From Eutypella sp. D-1 (lineage: Eukaryota; Ascomycota; Sordariomycetes; Xylariales; Diatrypaceae), in assembly GCA_023313575.1 (NCBI GenBank), contig JAJTTP010000007.1:868001-932000 (forward strand): a stretch of DNA of 64,000 nucleotides, read 5' to 3'. The notes below the pieces were generated by a model. The model ran no database searches. It saw only the letters and a program-made list of their open reading frames with translations, and was not told the origin of the DNA. The position numbers and the translations under genes are program-made. Shown piece by piece: positions 12,922 through 25,172 of this stretch. Position 1 is the stretch's first letter. Each line of letters begins with the position of its first letter.

Positions 12922-14778
12922 GCACGATCTCACCAGGGGTGAGGGGGGGCGGGGAGAAGGGGAGGGGGGGTGAGGGGATGGAAGGGAACATCACCGAACT
13001 AACTAAATAAACTGGCCGAGCCACTATGTGGTAGGCTAAAGTTTTAATGCCTCTACCCGACATAAGACAAATACCAATGCCACTTCATCCACTTCATTTC
13101 TAAGTATCCTTACCCAGGCTCCTACGAAAACTTATTAGGTATATTGCCAGGCTCTTAGTAGGGCCCCCTCCCCTTCCCCCCTTCCGTCTTGGTTCGTAAC
13201 GAATTGATGCACAACTATGGAAGGGGGTGCCACTTTCACCCCGACCGCCCCGAGCCCACCCCAGACCTAACTTCACGCTAATTGGGGGTGACCGCACCTG
13301 AGGATGTACCTATACAACTCTTTGAATTAGGGTACTCTCCACCCCTAAAAGACTGTCAATCTGACATTGGACCCGTGCACCATCCCACAGCCTGCGGGAT
13401 AGTGACCTAAGTACCCCGTAAACGTATTCCTTCCAGGCAGGTTACCATCATCCTTAATTGCGCAAACTATTTCCATGGAAATCAGGAATCGAACGGGCTA
13501 TAGTTGAAAGGGACCTTATGTATCCCACTTACTCCAATCGCAATTTAGGAGATATATATGTATATAATCTAGATGATAAGGATCCGGTTGAGTAAGTATA
13601 TTCGCTATTGCACGACCAGTACACAAGATGTATGTATATAGTGAATTATGGAATGTCTTAGGTTTAGGCAGGTCTCCTGGGCTCCTTGTATGTTGTTAAT
13701 CTACATACCCGTCTACCTATGCACTTAGGTACTATGGCTACAGGGGAAGGGGCCTAAGTATGTCGGATAGTAGTGGTCTAGGTGGCCTACAACCTCCTCA
13801 GGGCCCTGCTGGAACCTTTGCCTGACCTTACGGGCTACCTGTGTACTGCGCTACTGCGGTGCGTACCTAGGCTGTATGTAGCTTATGTGTAGTTTTGTAC
13901 ACGCTACTTTCAAAAGTACCAGGGATGAAGTACCTGTCCACATGCTCAATTTGTAACGAACCGCGGCCGTTTCTCCACATTGGCCCCCAAAACCCCACCA
14001 TGGGCCAGTATGGATTGATTTTGTCCCATTTCTTGATCATCATTAACCGTCCCAGCACCTACCGCAATTACTACAAGTATCGTCATGATCATCCCTATAG
14101 AGTAGTTAAGAATTGAGAGTTAACGGATCTATTCTGTCCGTGCCATCCTCGACGATGCGATCCGCCCTTAAGGGGCGGGCGGGCCTAATTGAAAATACAC
14201 GGTATGGGGTTTGAGTATTCGTACTTCAATTTTCGTCTATCGCGTTCACTTTGTTCTTGGTTCATCAGACTTGTCCAGTTCGTGTTTACCTTTACCAGCC
14301 ACTCAATCATTCAATGCCCACACTCCTACTTACTTTATCAGTCTACCTCTATGCCATGTACAACGTCGGCGACTATAAAGAAGGCTAGTGCTAGGATCCC
14401 GCGGCATTCTTCGCACTCACGATTCAATAGTCACACACGCTACAACATGCATAGCCGCCGGATCTGCCGTTTCCACCCGGACATGCACGTATGTAGAATA
14501 TCCCTTCATCTCAACAGCTCTGAGTTCGTAGCAGCGTCATCGCACGTTGAGATGTCTCCCAGCCACCCATCGTGCAGCAAACAAGCGGTAGCCATCGTAT
14601 CACAAGATGGGGCGGTTTGTTGGAATCCATGCTGTTATTTACAGAGCTATACCACTACTGGGTGATAGCCGAATCCGCTATACGTATCCATCCACGGATG
14701 GATTTAGTAGCAAGGAGGAGTGTACTGAAGTACACAGGCACAGACTGGACGCACAAGGTAAAACACTTATACAAGACA

Positions 14779-14828
14779 CAGATACAGATACAGACACATA
14801 CACAGACACAGACATAGTCACAGTCACA
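14779..14828 (+). repeat. ACAGAT/ACAGAC microsatellite
   Basis: Interspersed ACAGATACAGACACA units over about 50 bp, all purine/C with no G-C-rich core. Non-coding simple-sequence DNA. Confidence 0.75.
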
Positions 14829-15020
14829 TTCCCAGCAGTATGTGAAATGCTATGCATAGGGAAGGGATCATGTGAGCAAACTCGACCTGTCGCTCAGCCC
14901 AGTCGGCCAGCATAGCGCGTATGGCATCTCGACGAACGGGGCTTCCCCTACTAAGCCTACTTAGCACCCGCGACGATCTCATGCACGCACCCCTACATAG
15001 TGCGCATTCCCTCCCATCCT

Positions 15021-15033
15021 CCCCCCCCCCCCC
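15021..15033 (+). repeat. Poly-C run (13)
   Basis: Thirteen consecutive C in non-coding DNA. Confidence 0.8.
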
Positions 15034-15684
15034 ATGTAACACAGGAGCGTTGGCGGTGCGAGGCCGCATCGATCTGTACCGATATTACCTCTCATTAAGC
15101 TGCCTCATTTGTACCACGTGTGCAAGTAAACCCAGATTCGGTAGTCCCCAACGTTGTCGAAGGATTTCGGTTCCGGCTATAGTTGCGAATGTGTACAAGT
15201 AGGGAAGCTGACTCCATACGTAGTAGCCAGTTCAGTTAAGTTCAGCTCCCCACAGCCACCCTGGCAGCTCGGCAGCTCCAGTTGCTTCATGTGTAGTACC
15301 CGGATGTCTCTAAAGTTAACAGTGATGATAATACTAAATAGGACAAGTATAGGTACACGCATACCCTCAATATACCTACTTAACATGACACTTCCTACGT
15401 ACAGAATTACTCGTGGACCAGAACTCCTTAATGTCCTCTAGATGAGTAAGTACAGATCTAGGATCTAGGTATCCTACTAGGTACCTTTCTAAGTAAATAG
15501 CTTCATCATAAACGCTTGTCATACCAACTGCTTTTACCATCAGAACCGTTATGCTCGGACTACGGAGTACCTCACCGTTTCATCAATGCTCTGTGAAACC
15601 ATCCATTGATTCTTACCAATTAACAACCTAGCCTTACTTGTAAATAAGTTGTACGTTTCAGGCGTATAAGTGCTCATAAGCGAC

Positions 15685-15706
15685 AAGCCTATTATAAGCC
15701 TATTAT
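15685..15706 (+). repeat. 11-bp tandem duplication
   Basis: AAGCCTATTAT is present twice, head to tail, with no spacer. Confidence 0.8.
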
Positions 15707-18700
15707 GGCTCATGTGTCCCTAGACTCGGAAGCCAAGCGTGAGCTACAGGGATACATACTAAGTAGTTGGTGTTCCAGAACCCAATCTGCCAGTGCTGAC
15801 AGGAAGCGCGCTACCTACAACCAGCATGTCTGATCAGTAATTCAGTGAGCAAGGAAATGTCGATAGGCCATTGATAGGGCCTCTGATGAACCTCGACAAT
15901 AGCGATGGCTGGCTATATTTGATGCCTGTAATTAATATCACACAAGGGCTGTAACTATTCCTCCGCATCTCCAGGTTCCGAAACTTCCAATACCCAGCCG
16001 ATACCCACGAGATACATCCATGGATGGAGATGTCCAATCCTGTACATGCTATGGTACAGATGAGTAATCACATTTCATACCCTACCAGCCTTCTATTAAC
16101 TGACCAACCCGATGCCTGAAGCAGCGGTGAGGAGCTTTTTGCGGTTAAGTTCGACCGGACCACTGCGACCCGTGCCGCAGAGAAACGGGAAACTTTTCCA
16201 TTCAAGACTTCTATTATAGGAAGGGAATGAGTATGAGAGCCGCTAACCAACTAATCTGACTAGAGAGGCACGATGCATAGCACTTTTGATCTACATATAG
16301 ACACTAATAACAATTTCGCTCTAACCAGCAACTCACTGCCTACTTATTATCACTCTAGACGCAGCTATCGTATACTCTAATGTTTTTCTGCTCACGACAG
16401 ACAACACAGCCAGCGTAAGCAGAAACTATAACTTTGATCCTAGAGGCTACGGCCGATTAAAGCGCCGAGAATTCTCCAAGGTAACAGCAGCATCACATTA
16501 AATGCCGGCCGGCCACCTATCATGTGTCATGTGCCTACGTTCTGTGAAGAATCAAGTAGGCCAATACCCATTTCTTCGCTTTAACGGAAGACGGAGGGCC
16601 CCGCCCTCTCGATTTCTGTCTTGCCCCCTCCATCCTAGGCGGGTGATGGCCAACAACGATGTGGACAAATCCCGCTCGCTACCCACCGTTACGGATCGCC
16701 ATATAGGGATGGGATGGGTGGATATTGTATGTATATGTGTGTGCTATATGCCCGCGAAAATTATATCCGGCATGATAAATCAACCATACCCTAGTACAAG
16801 AGGTCTTATAAGTCAAAGCAATGATGATCCTTGTGGCCTCTGCCGCTCGATTCGTTGTCAGCGCTCTCTGACCCCTACGTCGGGATAATTATATTGGAAC
16901 GGGATGAATGTTGTAGCAATAGAAAAGTGATAGAAGCATATGCGCATATATGCGGGTATGCGTCCCCCTTCCCCTCCCTTTTCTCTGTGTATGGACGGCT
17001 GTGCGTAAGTATGGCCCGTTGTGTAGCATCAGAATGTTGCATCACCACCCGCCCACCCCTCTACGTATCCCCACAAACACTGCGTCAAGACTATATAGAA
17101 GCTAGTATACATATATCACTAACTAGTCTCCTCGCATGCTATACCCTGACATCGACTTTTGAGAACGCCACTTCCGAATTCCCTGCCTTGCAGGACGCCG
17201 AGACCGCACTCTGTCATACTTGGACGCCCAAGACATCCTATTCGGCCGGGAATCATCTTGGTTGGTGCCCAAAAGCGGGCGTGGGTTTGCCCCCGTTTTG
17301 GTCATAATGCTCATTCTTACTTTTACTCATTCATACATAGATAGATATAATTATTTTCGAAAATGGGCTTACTATTATTGCCAGTAGGCCCGCCCACAAA
17401 GTATAGCCGTGGGTCGACACGCATTCTCATATATGTACGCCGAGCAGTTCGTCGTCACGCTTTAACGTTTTGGGCGCCACAGCGTGCTTACTTCGGTATG
17501 CAGTGGTTCCTCGCACCCCGTTTAGGGTGTACCCGACCGACCAGTTGAGTCAGCAGCCACCACGAGGTAGGTCGATCGGTTACGTATGTAGGCGGGTTGG
17601 CGGGATGTGGGATGTAGGACATAGGGTGTGTGTACAAGGCAATGTAGTAGGGTTCCCACGGCCCCCTTCCCGCTGGTGTGCCGCAACCCTGTGACTGCGG
17701 ACCGATGCGAGCCTGCAGCTGGGTCGCCCCAATGCAACCGAGAGCATGCAGCGCACGCAGTGCTCGGTTTCAAGACAGCCAGCTAGCCAGCTAAGCCAAG
17801 CCGGTCGGTCTCTATCTTTCAGCACATATCCGCTACACCAACGCACCTCTAGATGCAGGTGCGAACAGACTCGTGCGCACGCATGTTTGGCCACGGCACT
17901 TATAATTATGATGAAAAACCACGTACGCGCGCCTTGCCCCCTCCCAGTTTTCCTGCCGTCAACCCCACGAAGAGTGAAAGTCCTCGGTATAGCCTAGGGT
18001 AAGCCGCCCAGGATCCCTTTGTCTGTCCCCATCGCCGCTGCCGCCGCCGCCGCCGCTGCTGACCAGCCGGGCCCAATGAGCAGCATCTGCAGCCGCGGGA
18101 GGCATTGTCCGTCGGGCATTTCCGCTATCGGTGTTCTATATTTCTTGTTTTTTTTTCTTCCTTCCGCCACTTCCCTCTCGTAAGAAAACGAGGGGTCTCG
18201 AGGGACCACAACGTACTAAATACTTCACTTGCACACCATTTCTGACGTTGGCGTTCTGGCCGAAGCATCCTTCGGTTTATATGAAGGACACGCACAACAA
18301 ACGAAAGCGACGAATCAGCAATATACTATAAAGCCCGGGAAGTCCGGCGTACAACATCACGTACGTATTATAGTAATTAGTAGAGCACGCGCATCGGCAT
18401 ACACGACAACCCCAACCCGCACAGACACAGATGAGGCGTCGTCAGCGCCATGACCGCGCCGTGCTTATAACTGCGGCCGGGATGGTTTCCAGTATGCAGG
18501 ATACGCAGACTTATTACATGATGTATGCGCAATACGGTGCGCTGGGGAAGCGTTCGTCACGATGGCCAACGATAAACGGGAGGCGGTGAGGGGTCTCGAA
18601 GATATATGGAACTTAGCCATACGTATAATACTATATAATACATGAATGCAATACTCGTAGGTACTATATAGGTAGACGAGGTCTGTCCGTCTGACAGCGT

Positions 18701-19039
18701 AGAAGTATATACGCCCCTCTGGTATCCCTCCCCTCCACTTCACTCCCTACTCGTACTCGAGGGGTCTGCGTAGGAATAGAAATATACCGATGGGTATGTG
18801 ATCATGCATACCTATTATCCACACATCCTTCGGCAAGATGCGTTAATCGGCCGATGACGAACCATGGATGATGGGTTGAAGAGAAATATAGCTGGGTATG
18901 TAGATATTTTTGTAGTGTCGTACTTTGTAGTAATCGATCAAATCTCATCCTGTTCCATCGTTCCATAAACCATTTATCTAGGTTAGTACCTATGCTGGTT
19001 ATAGAAAACAGTCCCTACGCACTAAACTACAACTACCTA

Positions 19040-19065
19040 CTTACCTAAGTACCTAGGTAGGTAAG
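19040..19065. repeat. TAGGTA-family inverted repeat
   Basis: CTTACCTA (19040-19047) and TAGGTAAG (19058-19065) pair around a core containing CCTAGG. It lies about 630 bp upstream of the methyltransferase start. Confidence 0.75.
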
Positions 19066-19697
19066 CTACAGGGCTATTACCCGCACCCGCCCGCCCGTCC
19101 ACCCGCGTCCGCTGGCTACTGTAGCCACCCGGTATTGAAGTACTTAAGCACCGTTCTATACTTCTATGTTGCCTTGTACTTAATTTATGTGCTCCGTATA
19201 TATACCTACCGAAGTACACTTTGTCAGCTTACCTAGGCTTAGCTAATAAATTATGACTACTACTAGCTCGTGCTATAGATGTACTTGGTAGCTGGTTACG
19301 TACTTAAAGTACCCAAGGATATAATATAAAAAATAGTCTCCGAGCACCAAGAATCAGGAGTTAGCCACAACCGCCAGCAACCGTCAGCAGCCGCCGTGCA
19401 CAATGTGGCCGACAAGGTTACGAGATGTCGACGAGAATGTCCGCGATAAGTCGCCGCCAGAGGCATATAACAGCGTCTGACCGGGAGGAAGAGTTAGTTA
19501 TTAGTTATGAACGATATATCTCTCTTGTGTTTGACTGTCGTAAATAATTGGCATCACTATCTCTGTCTGAAGCCATTTTCATTCTGACAAGCAACGAGAA
19601 ATTATTGCCTCATCCTATCCCGGTATTGGTTGAAGAAAGCCCGAGCTATTTAGTAGCTACTTAGTTAAGTGATAACACGGCGATCGATTCTCCCAGG

Positions 19698-21847
19698 ATG
19701 AGCGGACAACAGCAGCAGGATCCGGGCCAGCACCACGGCCACGGCCAAGGTGACAACCAAGGTCACGGCCCCGGCCCCGACCACACCCACAGCCACGCGG
19801 GGGCACATGACCACCAGCACCCGCATCTGGTCGACGCCAACCGGACCTACTTCGAGTAAGTCGTACACTCACCTACTCACTCACTTGCCTACCACCCCAC
19901 AGGCGGATGTTCCCATTCACCCCCCCCCCCCAAGTCTGTTGTTTCTTTGCTTGCTATCCCTCCACCTGTCTCGGTCCCGCGATGGTAGTTCGAACCAGCC
20001 CCGTGTCCACATATATAAGGAAGGACTCACCTTTGTAACTATATCACTGCCGTTTTCGGCATCGTGCCTCCGTCTTCCCCCCCTCTGGTATCCGCGCCTA
20101 GCCCGGTCCAGCCGGCGCAGGAGTCAGCGACCTCCCTCCATTCTTACACAGAGCTGAATTGCCTATCCACGTGGCAAGTCCGTGCCACGTACATGTGGTA
20201 TGATAGAAATACCAGCCAGCCAGGCTTATGTACATGTTGGCATTGTACATAGCTAAAGGGGGGGCGGGCAGCGAGGACGTCGGAGCCTGGCTCCCGGGTC
20301 CAAGTCCCCCATCTCACTCCTGCACACACACACATACACACACATGCTCGCACTCGCACACGCACGCGCACATGACATGCATGCGCCGTATGGCAAGCAA
20401 TCCTTTGTCTGTCGTCATCGCGAACCGGTTTTGTCTGACACATGAGCCATGCCGGCCTGTTTCGGCTCAAGCGAGCTGGAGAAGTCAGCCGCGGACCACG
20501 ACTTGTGTAGACTAGGTGCACTGGCGGATGACGCGACCGCCTCGGAGTGCTGACCGGGCCGATGTCCCGGCTCGTAGCCACAGGCTAAGCTTGATGTTCG
20601 CTCGTGTAACGCAAGTTAAGCGCGCGTGTCTGCGGGACGGGGGAAAACTAGGGATGGAGATAAATTATTCCGATTACCGGCCACAACCACCTGCCTTGCG
20701 CCGTCCCCTATTCTTGTACAACATCGTATCGTTCTTCTGTTTATGCATGGCGAGGAACAGAGCTGACGCGAAAGCACGGGACGTACAGCGAGCAAGCCGC
20801 CACCTATGACAGCAGACATGCGAAGATGCTTGAGAGGATCACGGCCGAGCTACGGTCTAGACTGGACTTCATCGGCGTCGACTGGGCTGATGATGACGAG
20901 GACGAAGACGAGGCGAGGAACCATGATGATGGCACGAAGCCAAAGAAGCAGGTCAGGATGCTGGACTATGCCTGTGGGACCGGCATGATGTCGAGGGTGT
21001 GTATACTTCCCGATCCTTCGCCCACGTCGGCAGTTGCCCTTTCTCGGCTTATTCCGGGCATTCTGCGTCCGGGCTATAGGCGCTAAGATGAGCCGTGATG
21101 ATCTTGGGATTGACCACTGACGTTGGAGGTGTAGGCACTTGCGCCCTACGTCACGCAGATCGTCGGCATTGACCTCTCGGCGAACATGGTCGCGACGTAT
21201 AACTCTCGTGTCAAGAACCAGGTATGTCGTCTATCGCCTCCTTTTTGCTAAATCCACCTCACTCCCCGTCAGCGTTCCGCCCCTCCCCTTTCAAGGAAGA
21301 AAAGACGGTCGACTAGCATCTAAACGGTCTATCGACGAAGTCGCACTAATGAAAGAAATCACAGGGCCTCGCGGAGGACGAGATGTACGCGGTGCAGGGC
21401 AACCTTGCCTCGCACTCGGACCCGGATCCACCGGCGCTCTCGGGACCGGAGTTCCGGGACTTCGACCTGGCGGTGGTTGGGGGCGGCTTCCACCACTTCG
21501 ATGATCCGGGGCTTGCGGCGGTGCGGCTGGCCGAGCGCCTGAAGCCCGGTGGCGTGTTGCTGATCTGGGACTTCCTGGCGCACGGGGATGCTGGTGACGG
21601 CGAAGGCAAGTGCGGCGGAGGCGCGGGGGCAGAGGGGGAGAAATTATCCGGCGGCGGAAGCCACACTATCACGCATCACGGCTTCACCGAGGATGGCATT
21701 CGCTTGCTCTACGAGCGCGCCGGGGTCGCTGGCGACTTCCGTGTCGCGAACCTCGGCTCTGGTCTCATGTTAGCTGGCCATGGCGCGCCCGAGGCGGAGA
21801 ACCTGCGGAGGCAGGTGTTCCTGGCCCGCGGTCAGAAGACGACTTGA
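19698..21847 (+). CDS. His-rich class I SAM-dependent methyltransferase
   Basis: Model: exons 19698-19855, 20789-20996, 21135-21221 and 21365-21847, giving 311 residues. All three introns have CTGAC or CTAAT branch sequences and keep the frame. Residues 8-45 are rich in His, Gly, Asp and Gln, resembling a metal-binding leader. A YFDEQAATYD box (about 51-60) precedes the Rossmann fold: motif I LDYACGTG (111-118), the acidic ribose-binding residue in VGIDLS (Asp135), DLAVVGGGFHHF (about 185-196) and the late strand LKPGGVLLIWD (210-220). This matches the Methyltransf_11/25 (UbiE-like) class. A His-rich leader on this enzyme type is known in other moulds. The substrate cannot be read from sequence; a small molecule is likelier than a protein or RNA. 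Intron 1 is 933 nt, very long for a mould. The gene converges on the permease gene downstream. Confidence 0.88.
19856..20788 (+). other. Unusually long intron 1 of the methyltransferase gene
   Basis: The donor GTAAGT at 19856 and acceptor ACGTACAG ending at 20788, with CTGAC at 20763-20767, join two exons whose junction rebuilds the conserved YFDEQAATYD box. The 933 nt contain a 12-base C run (19920-19931), a CA-rich microsatellite (20322-20373) and several stop codons in each frame. A nested gene or regulatory RNA is possible but nothing specific supports it. Confidence 0.7.
20322..20373 (+). repeat. CA-rich microsatellite inside an intron
   Basis: CACACA tracts, interrupted by TA, TG and CGCA steps, occupy the middle of the long methyltransferase intron. 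Confidence 0.75.
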
Positions 21848-23175
21848 TGGCCTTCTTATGTACACTTTCTTTCAGTATTGAGGATCTACTTAGCTATATA
21901 TTAAATTAGAATGGGAATGGTTAAGGAGAGCGTCATGAAATCGATGGAAGGCCGGTATCTATTTGTTTGTGAAAGCCAGATATAATGGTTGGTTGACAAC
22001 AGAAATGCGAAGGCTGGGGATACTAGTATAGCGTCGCGGATCTCGAGCAGGAGGCGCCTACCTGAGTCTCTTAATATACATCCTACACCCTCCCGATATT
22101 ATGATGTAATATTGACATAGGTTGATAGTACATAAAAACCACGTTACGAGATTACGAGCCCAAGGAACCTTAGACATTAACCAATGTGGAGTGATTTGCT
22201 GCACGAATGGTTTCCTCTAGCAAGCAATACAGAAGTGGTTCGCTCGCCGGCTCTTCAGAGCAAGGTTTAACATATGTTAACATGGGAAGGGGGTGGCAGT
22301 AAAAAGGTTTGCGCCATACAACGCGGGTTTTATCCGATGGTGGGAATAGTCCTATACGAGGTGAGAGTGTTTTAGGACAGAGACTGTATCACTGCTCTTG
22401 TAGACACAAGGTGGACGATGTCTTGCATCTACTTTGCCCCTATTCGAAACACTCCTTACTCATATGAACAAGCTATCTTCCGAGAAATTCTATATTCTTG
22501 GCACCTCTAATCAGTTATATGTGACCTCCCGAACTCTGCCCCTGGTACACATTTACAGCACGCGGACAGGCCAGTGTTAGTGTGTTAGTTGCTTAAGGAG
22601 GCGACATGGATATCAGATACAGCCAGGATTCCGAGAGGAATTCTAAGAAACGGGATGGTATATTTAATGCAGTTTCATGGCACCTCATGAGCGTGCGATG
22701 ATAAGAAAGGGGACACTTCAGTCAGGCCTAGCAGCAGCAGCAGGAAGTCCCAGACATTTGTTCCCCAGAGAAGGTTCAAAGAGGCAAATGTAAGGGTCAC
22801 AAGCCTCCGGCGATCGCATCGAAGAGGGGGTGGTGTATCATAAATTGGCCTGGAATAGTAGAAGCTCCATGAAGTTATCGGCTTCTTCATCTATTAAGTA
22901 CTTCTAAACTCTCGCTCTTCCCCCGACCCCGTCCAGAACCTTTCCAAGATTCTGAGGCCTTTCCAAAGCTCTGATGCTGGTGTTGCTAAATGCTTCCAGA
23001 CCGTGCCGCATCACGCTCGAGACTATCTAGTAATAAAAATATGCCCTATATAATATTCCTGTCGAAACACGAGAGAAGCGCCGTGGTGTATCCAAGAGAA
23101 AAAGAAAAATGACCAACAGACCCGCCCGTCTATGAGTATTACCACATCCAGTATTCGATTCTCCAGTTGGCCGAG
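21848..23175. other. Convergent intergenic region
   Basis: This 1.3 kb separates the 3' ends of the methyltransferase (+) and permease (-) genes and should hold both 3' UTRs and polyadenylation sites. It includes a short AGC run at about 22729-22742. No coding frame is supported. Confidence 0.6.
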
Positions 23176-25030
23176 CTAGTCCCAGAGGAAGCCAATCGCC
23201 TTCTTCCAGCCCTTGGGCTCCGGCTCCACGGGCTCGGGATTCCGTTCGATCTCCTCGAAGGCCTCTTTGAGTGGGATATCTTCAAGCCTGACCAGCCTGG
23301 TCTTCTTGACAAACTTCCACGCGATATACGCGATCAGGACAAGCGGAATGTCGAGATAGTGCGAGACAAAGGAACTGGTGTCCCAGTTCCCGTGGGTAAA
23401 GACTTCGAAGCCGGCGGTGAAGAGAATGAGGAGGCAGGCGGCGAGGGCGAGCGGGGTGGAGTAGCGGGTCCAGGAGTTGTGCCAGGGAAGGGCCGAGGCT
23501 GGGATGCCCTGCACGCGCAGCGCCGACAGCAGGCGCTTGTGGTTAAACAGAATAGCGATCCAACTGACAAGCACACCGGCGGCCGTCAGGTTGACGAACC
23601 AGTAGAAGACGGTGAGGGCGCCATTGGAAAGGCTCATAAAGGCGAGTAGCATGAAGGCGGTCTGTATGCCGACGCACACATATGGCACCCCCCACGAAGT
23701 CGTATGCAGCAGCACTGCGGGCGCCTGCCGCTTCAATGCCAGTGCGTACAGCACGCGCGTCCCCGCTAGAAGCGCCTGATTGGCAGCAGACCAGGCCGAG
23801 GTGATGACCACGGCGTTAACGACGTGTGGAATAGCGGATATTCCGGCGGCACTGGCGGCAATGACGAAGGGCGACTGCGCGGCAGTGCCGGACTCATCAT
23901 CAAGGCGGGGGTCGTCGCTCGCTACCAGCATGCCAACCACAATCACCGCGAGCACATAGAAGAGGGCGACACGGAGAAAGACGCGTTTGCAGGCCCGCGG
24001 GATCACCTGGCGGGGATTACGGGTCTCGGCGGCAGCCATGGCGACCGACTCGGTGCCGGCGAATGAGAAGACGGCCGAGCTCATAACAGCCCAGTATCCG
24101 AGAAAGCGACCCCAGGACCCCGAGGCGACATGCTCCACAAAGGGACCTGGGACGCGCCAGTAGTGAAACCCGAGGCGCGGCACCCCAGGGACGCCACCCA
24201 GATTGATTACGAGCCCCAGGATGATAAGGAAGATGATGAAGAAGATCTTAAGCAGTGCGAACCAGAACTCGACCTCCCCATAAATGCGTACGATTGATAT
24301 TCCCACGATGAAGGTGAGCAGGATTGTCAAGCAGATCCAGAGCGCTGGGTTTATGTCAGTCCAGAATTCGAAGAGTACGCATATGGCGGAGATCTCGGCT
24401 GGGATCGAAAGCCAATTTCCGTAGACCTAAGCAGCGAGAAGGTTAGTGAGAAGTTATGATTGATTTTACTTCCAAAAAACTTAAAAAAAAAAAAAAAGAA
24501 AAAAAAAAAAAACACTAGGATATGTATGCTCTCAACCTTTGGCCAGGCTTAATTGAGTTAAAATTATAAAGGTCGCTTACAATATTCCACCCAACTGCGA
24601 ATCCCATGGCGGGATCGACAAGGAACTCGGCATGTCGCACGAATGAACCAGTGACGGGGAGCAGGGCAGTAACCTCGCCCAGAGCAAACTGGACAGCGCA
24701 CACGATCAAGCCGACAGTGATGTAGCCCAGTAGGGCACCCGCGGGTCCTCCCGTCTGCACAGCGGAACCTAAGCCCAAAAACAAACCCGTCCCAATGGCA
24801 CCCGCGATGGCGATAAGGCTGACGTGCCGCTGCTCCAGACCCCGCTCGAGATCGCGGTACTCGTTCACTGTCACAAAGTCGCCATCATGACCTCCATAGT
24901 TCGCATGCGGCGGCTGGTCCCTCACAAGCGGCGTTGTAGTCGTCGCTACCGTCTTGGCTGCATTGCCGTTGGCATCTACCAGAACGCCGGGTTCAACTCC
25001 GAAGCCGGAGCTGTAATCTGATGTAGCCAT
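23176..25030 (-). CDS. Amino-acid permease (YAT/AAT family)
   Basis: Model on the minus strand: exon 1 25030-24581, intron 24580-24427 (154 nt, CACTAAC branch, long A-run in the middle), exon 2 24426-23176, giving 566 residues. A hydrophilic N-terminus of about 64 residues precedes LEQRHVSLIAIAGAIGTGLF (about 65-84), the hallmark of proton-coupled fungal amino-acid permeases at the first membrane helix. The protein then has about 12 hydrophobic segments, the family signature FAGTESVAMAAAETRNP in the middle, and a charged cytosolic tail (RLEDIPLKEAFEEIE) ending in Trp-Asp. Length is normal for the family. It should act at the plasma membrane importing amino acids; specificity cannot be assigned. 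Two AGATAA sites lie about 120-140 bp upstream, fitting nitrogen control by a GATA factor. The gene diverges from the Gln-rich gene at 26892. Confidence 0.93.
24483..24512. repeat. Poly-A tract inside the permease intron
   Basis: Fifteen A, one G, then fourteen A on the plus strand; a poly-U tract in the transcript. It separates donor and branch point without disturbing either. Confidence 0.85.
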
Positions 25031-25150
25031 ATCGTATCGAATATGTTAGAGTATTATGATTACCGCATATCTTCCTGTATTATTTTCACTTTTCTTCTCC
25101 GACTTGTAAGTGTTCTAGAGGGAGGAGAGGGAGGACACCAGGAAGAGGGA

Positions 25151-25172
25151 AGATAATGAAATGAAAAGATAA
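25151..25172. promoter_or_regulatory. Paired GATA sites upstream of the amino-acid permease
   Basis: AGATAA occurs at 25151-25156 and again at 25167-25172, about 120-140 bp upstream of the permease ATG. Closely paired HGATAR sites are the known binding pattern of the nitrogen regulators AreA/NIT2 in moulds. Function here is inference from motif, spacing and the nature of the gene. Confidence 0.5.

Larger units (their letters stand above)
11800..19697. other. Gene-poor region, right part
   Basis: No supported gene. Two open frames reach 158 codons (14189-14665 and 16831-17307, +) but look random in composition and lack partner exons. The stretch contains the GGACAA minisatellite (12521), short tandem duplications, CA-rich microsatellite DNA near 14779, a C run at 15021 and further TAGGTA motifs, the densest near 19040-19065. 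Confidence 0.55.

Noticed and set aside
13465..13500. tRNA B-box-like sequence on the minus strand (GTTCGATTC)
   Set aside because: The flanking bases do not form a T-arm stem, and no acceptor stem or anticodon arm could be drawn. No tRNA was found elsewhere by eye.
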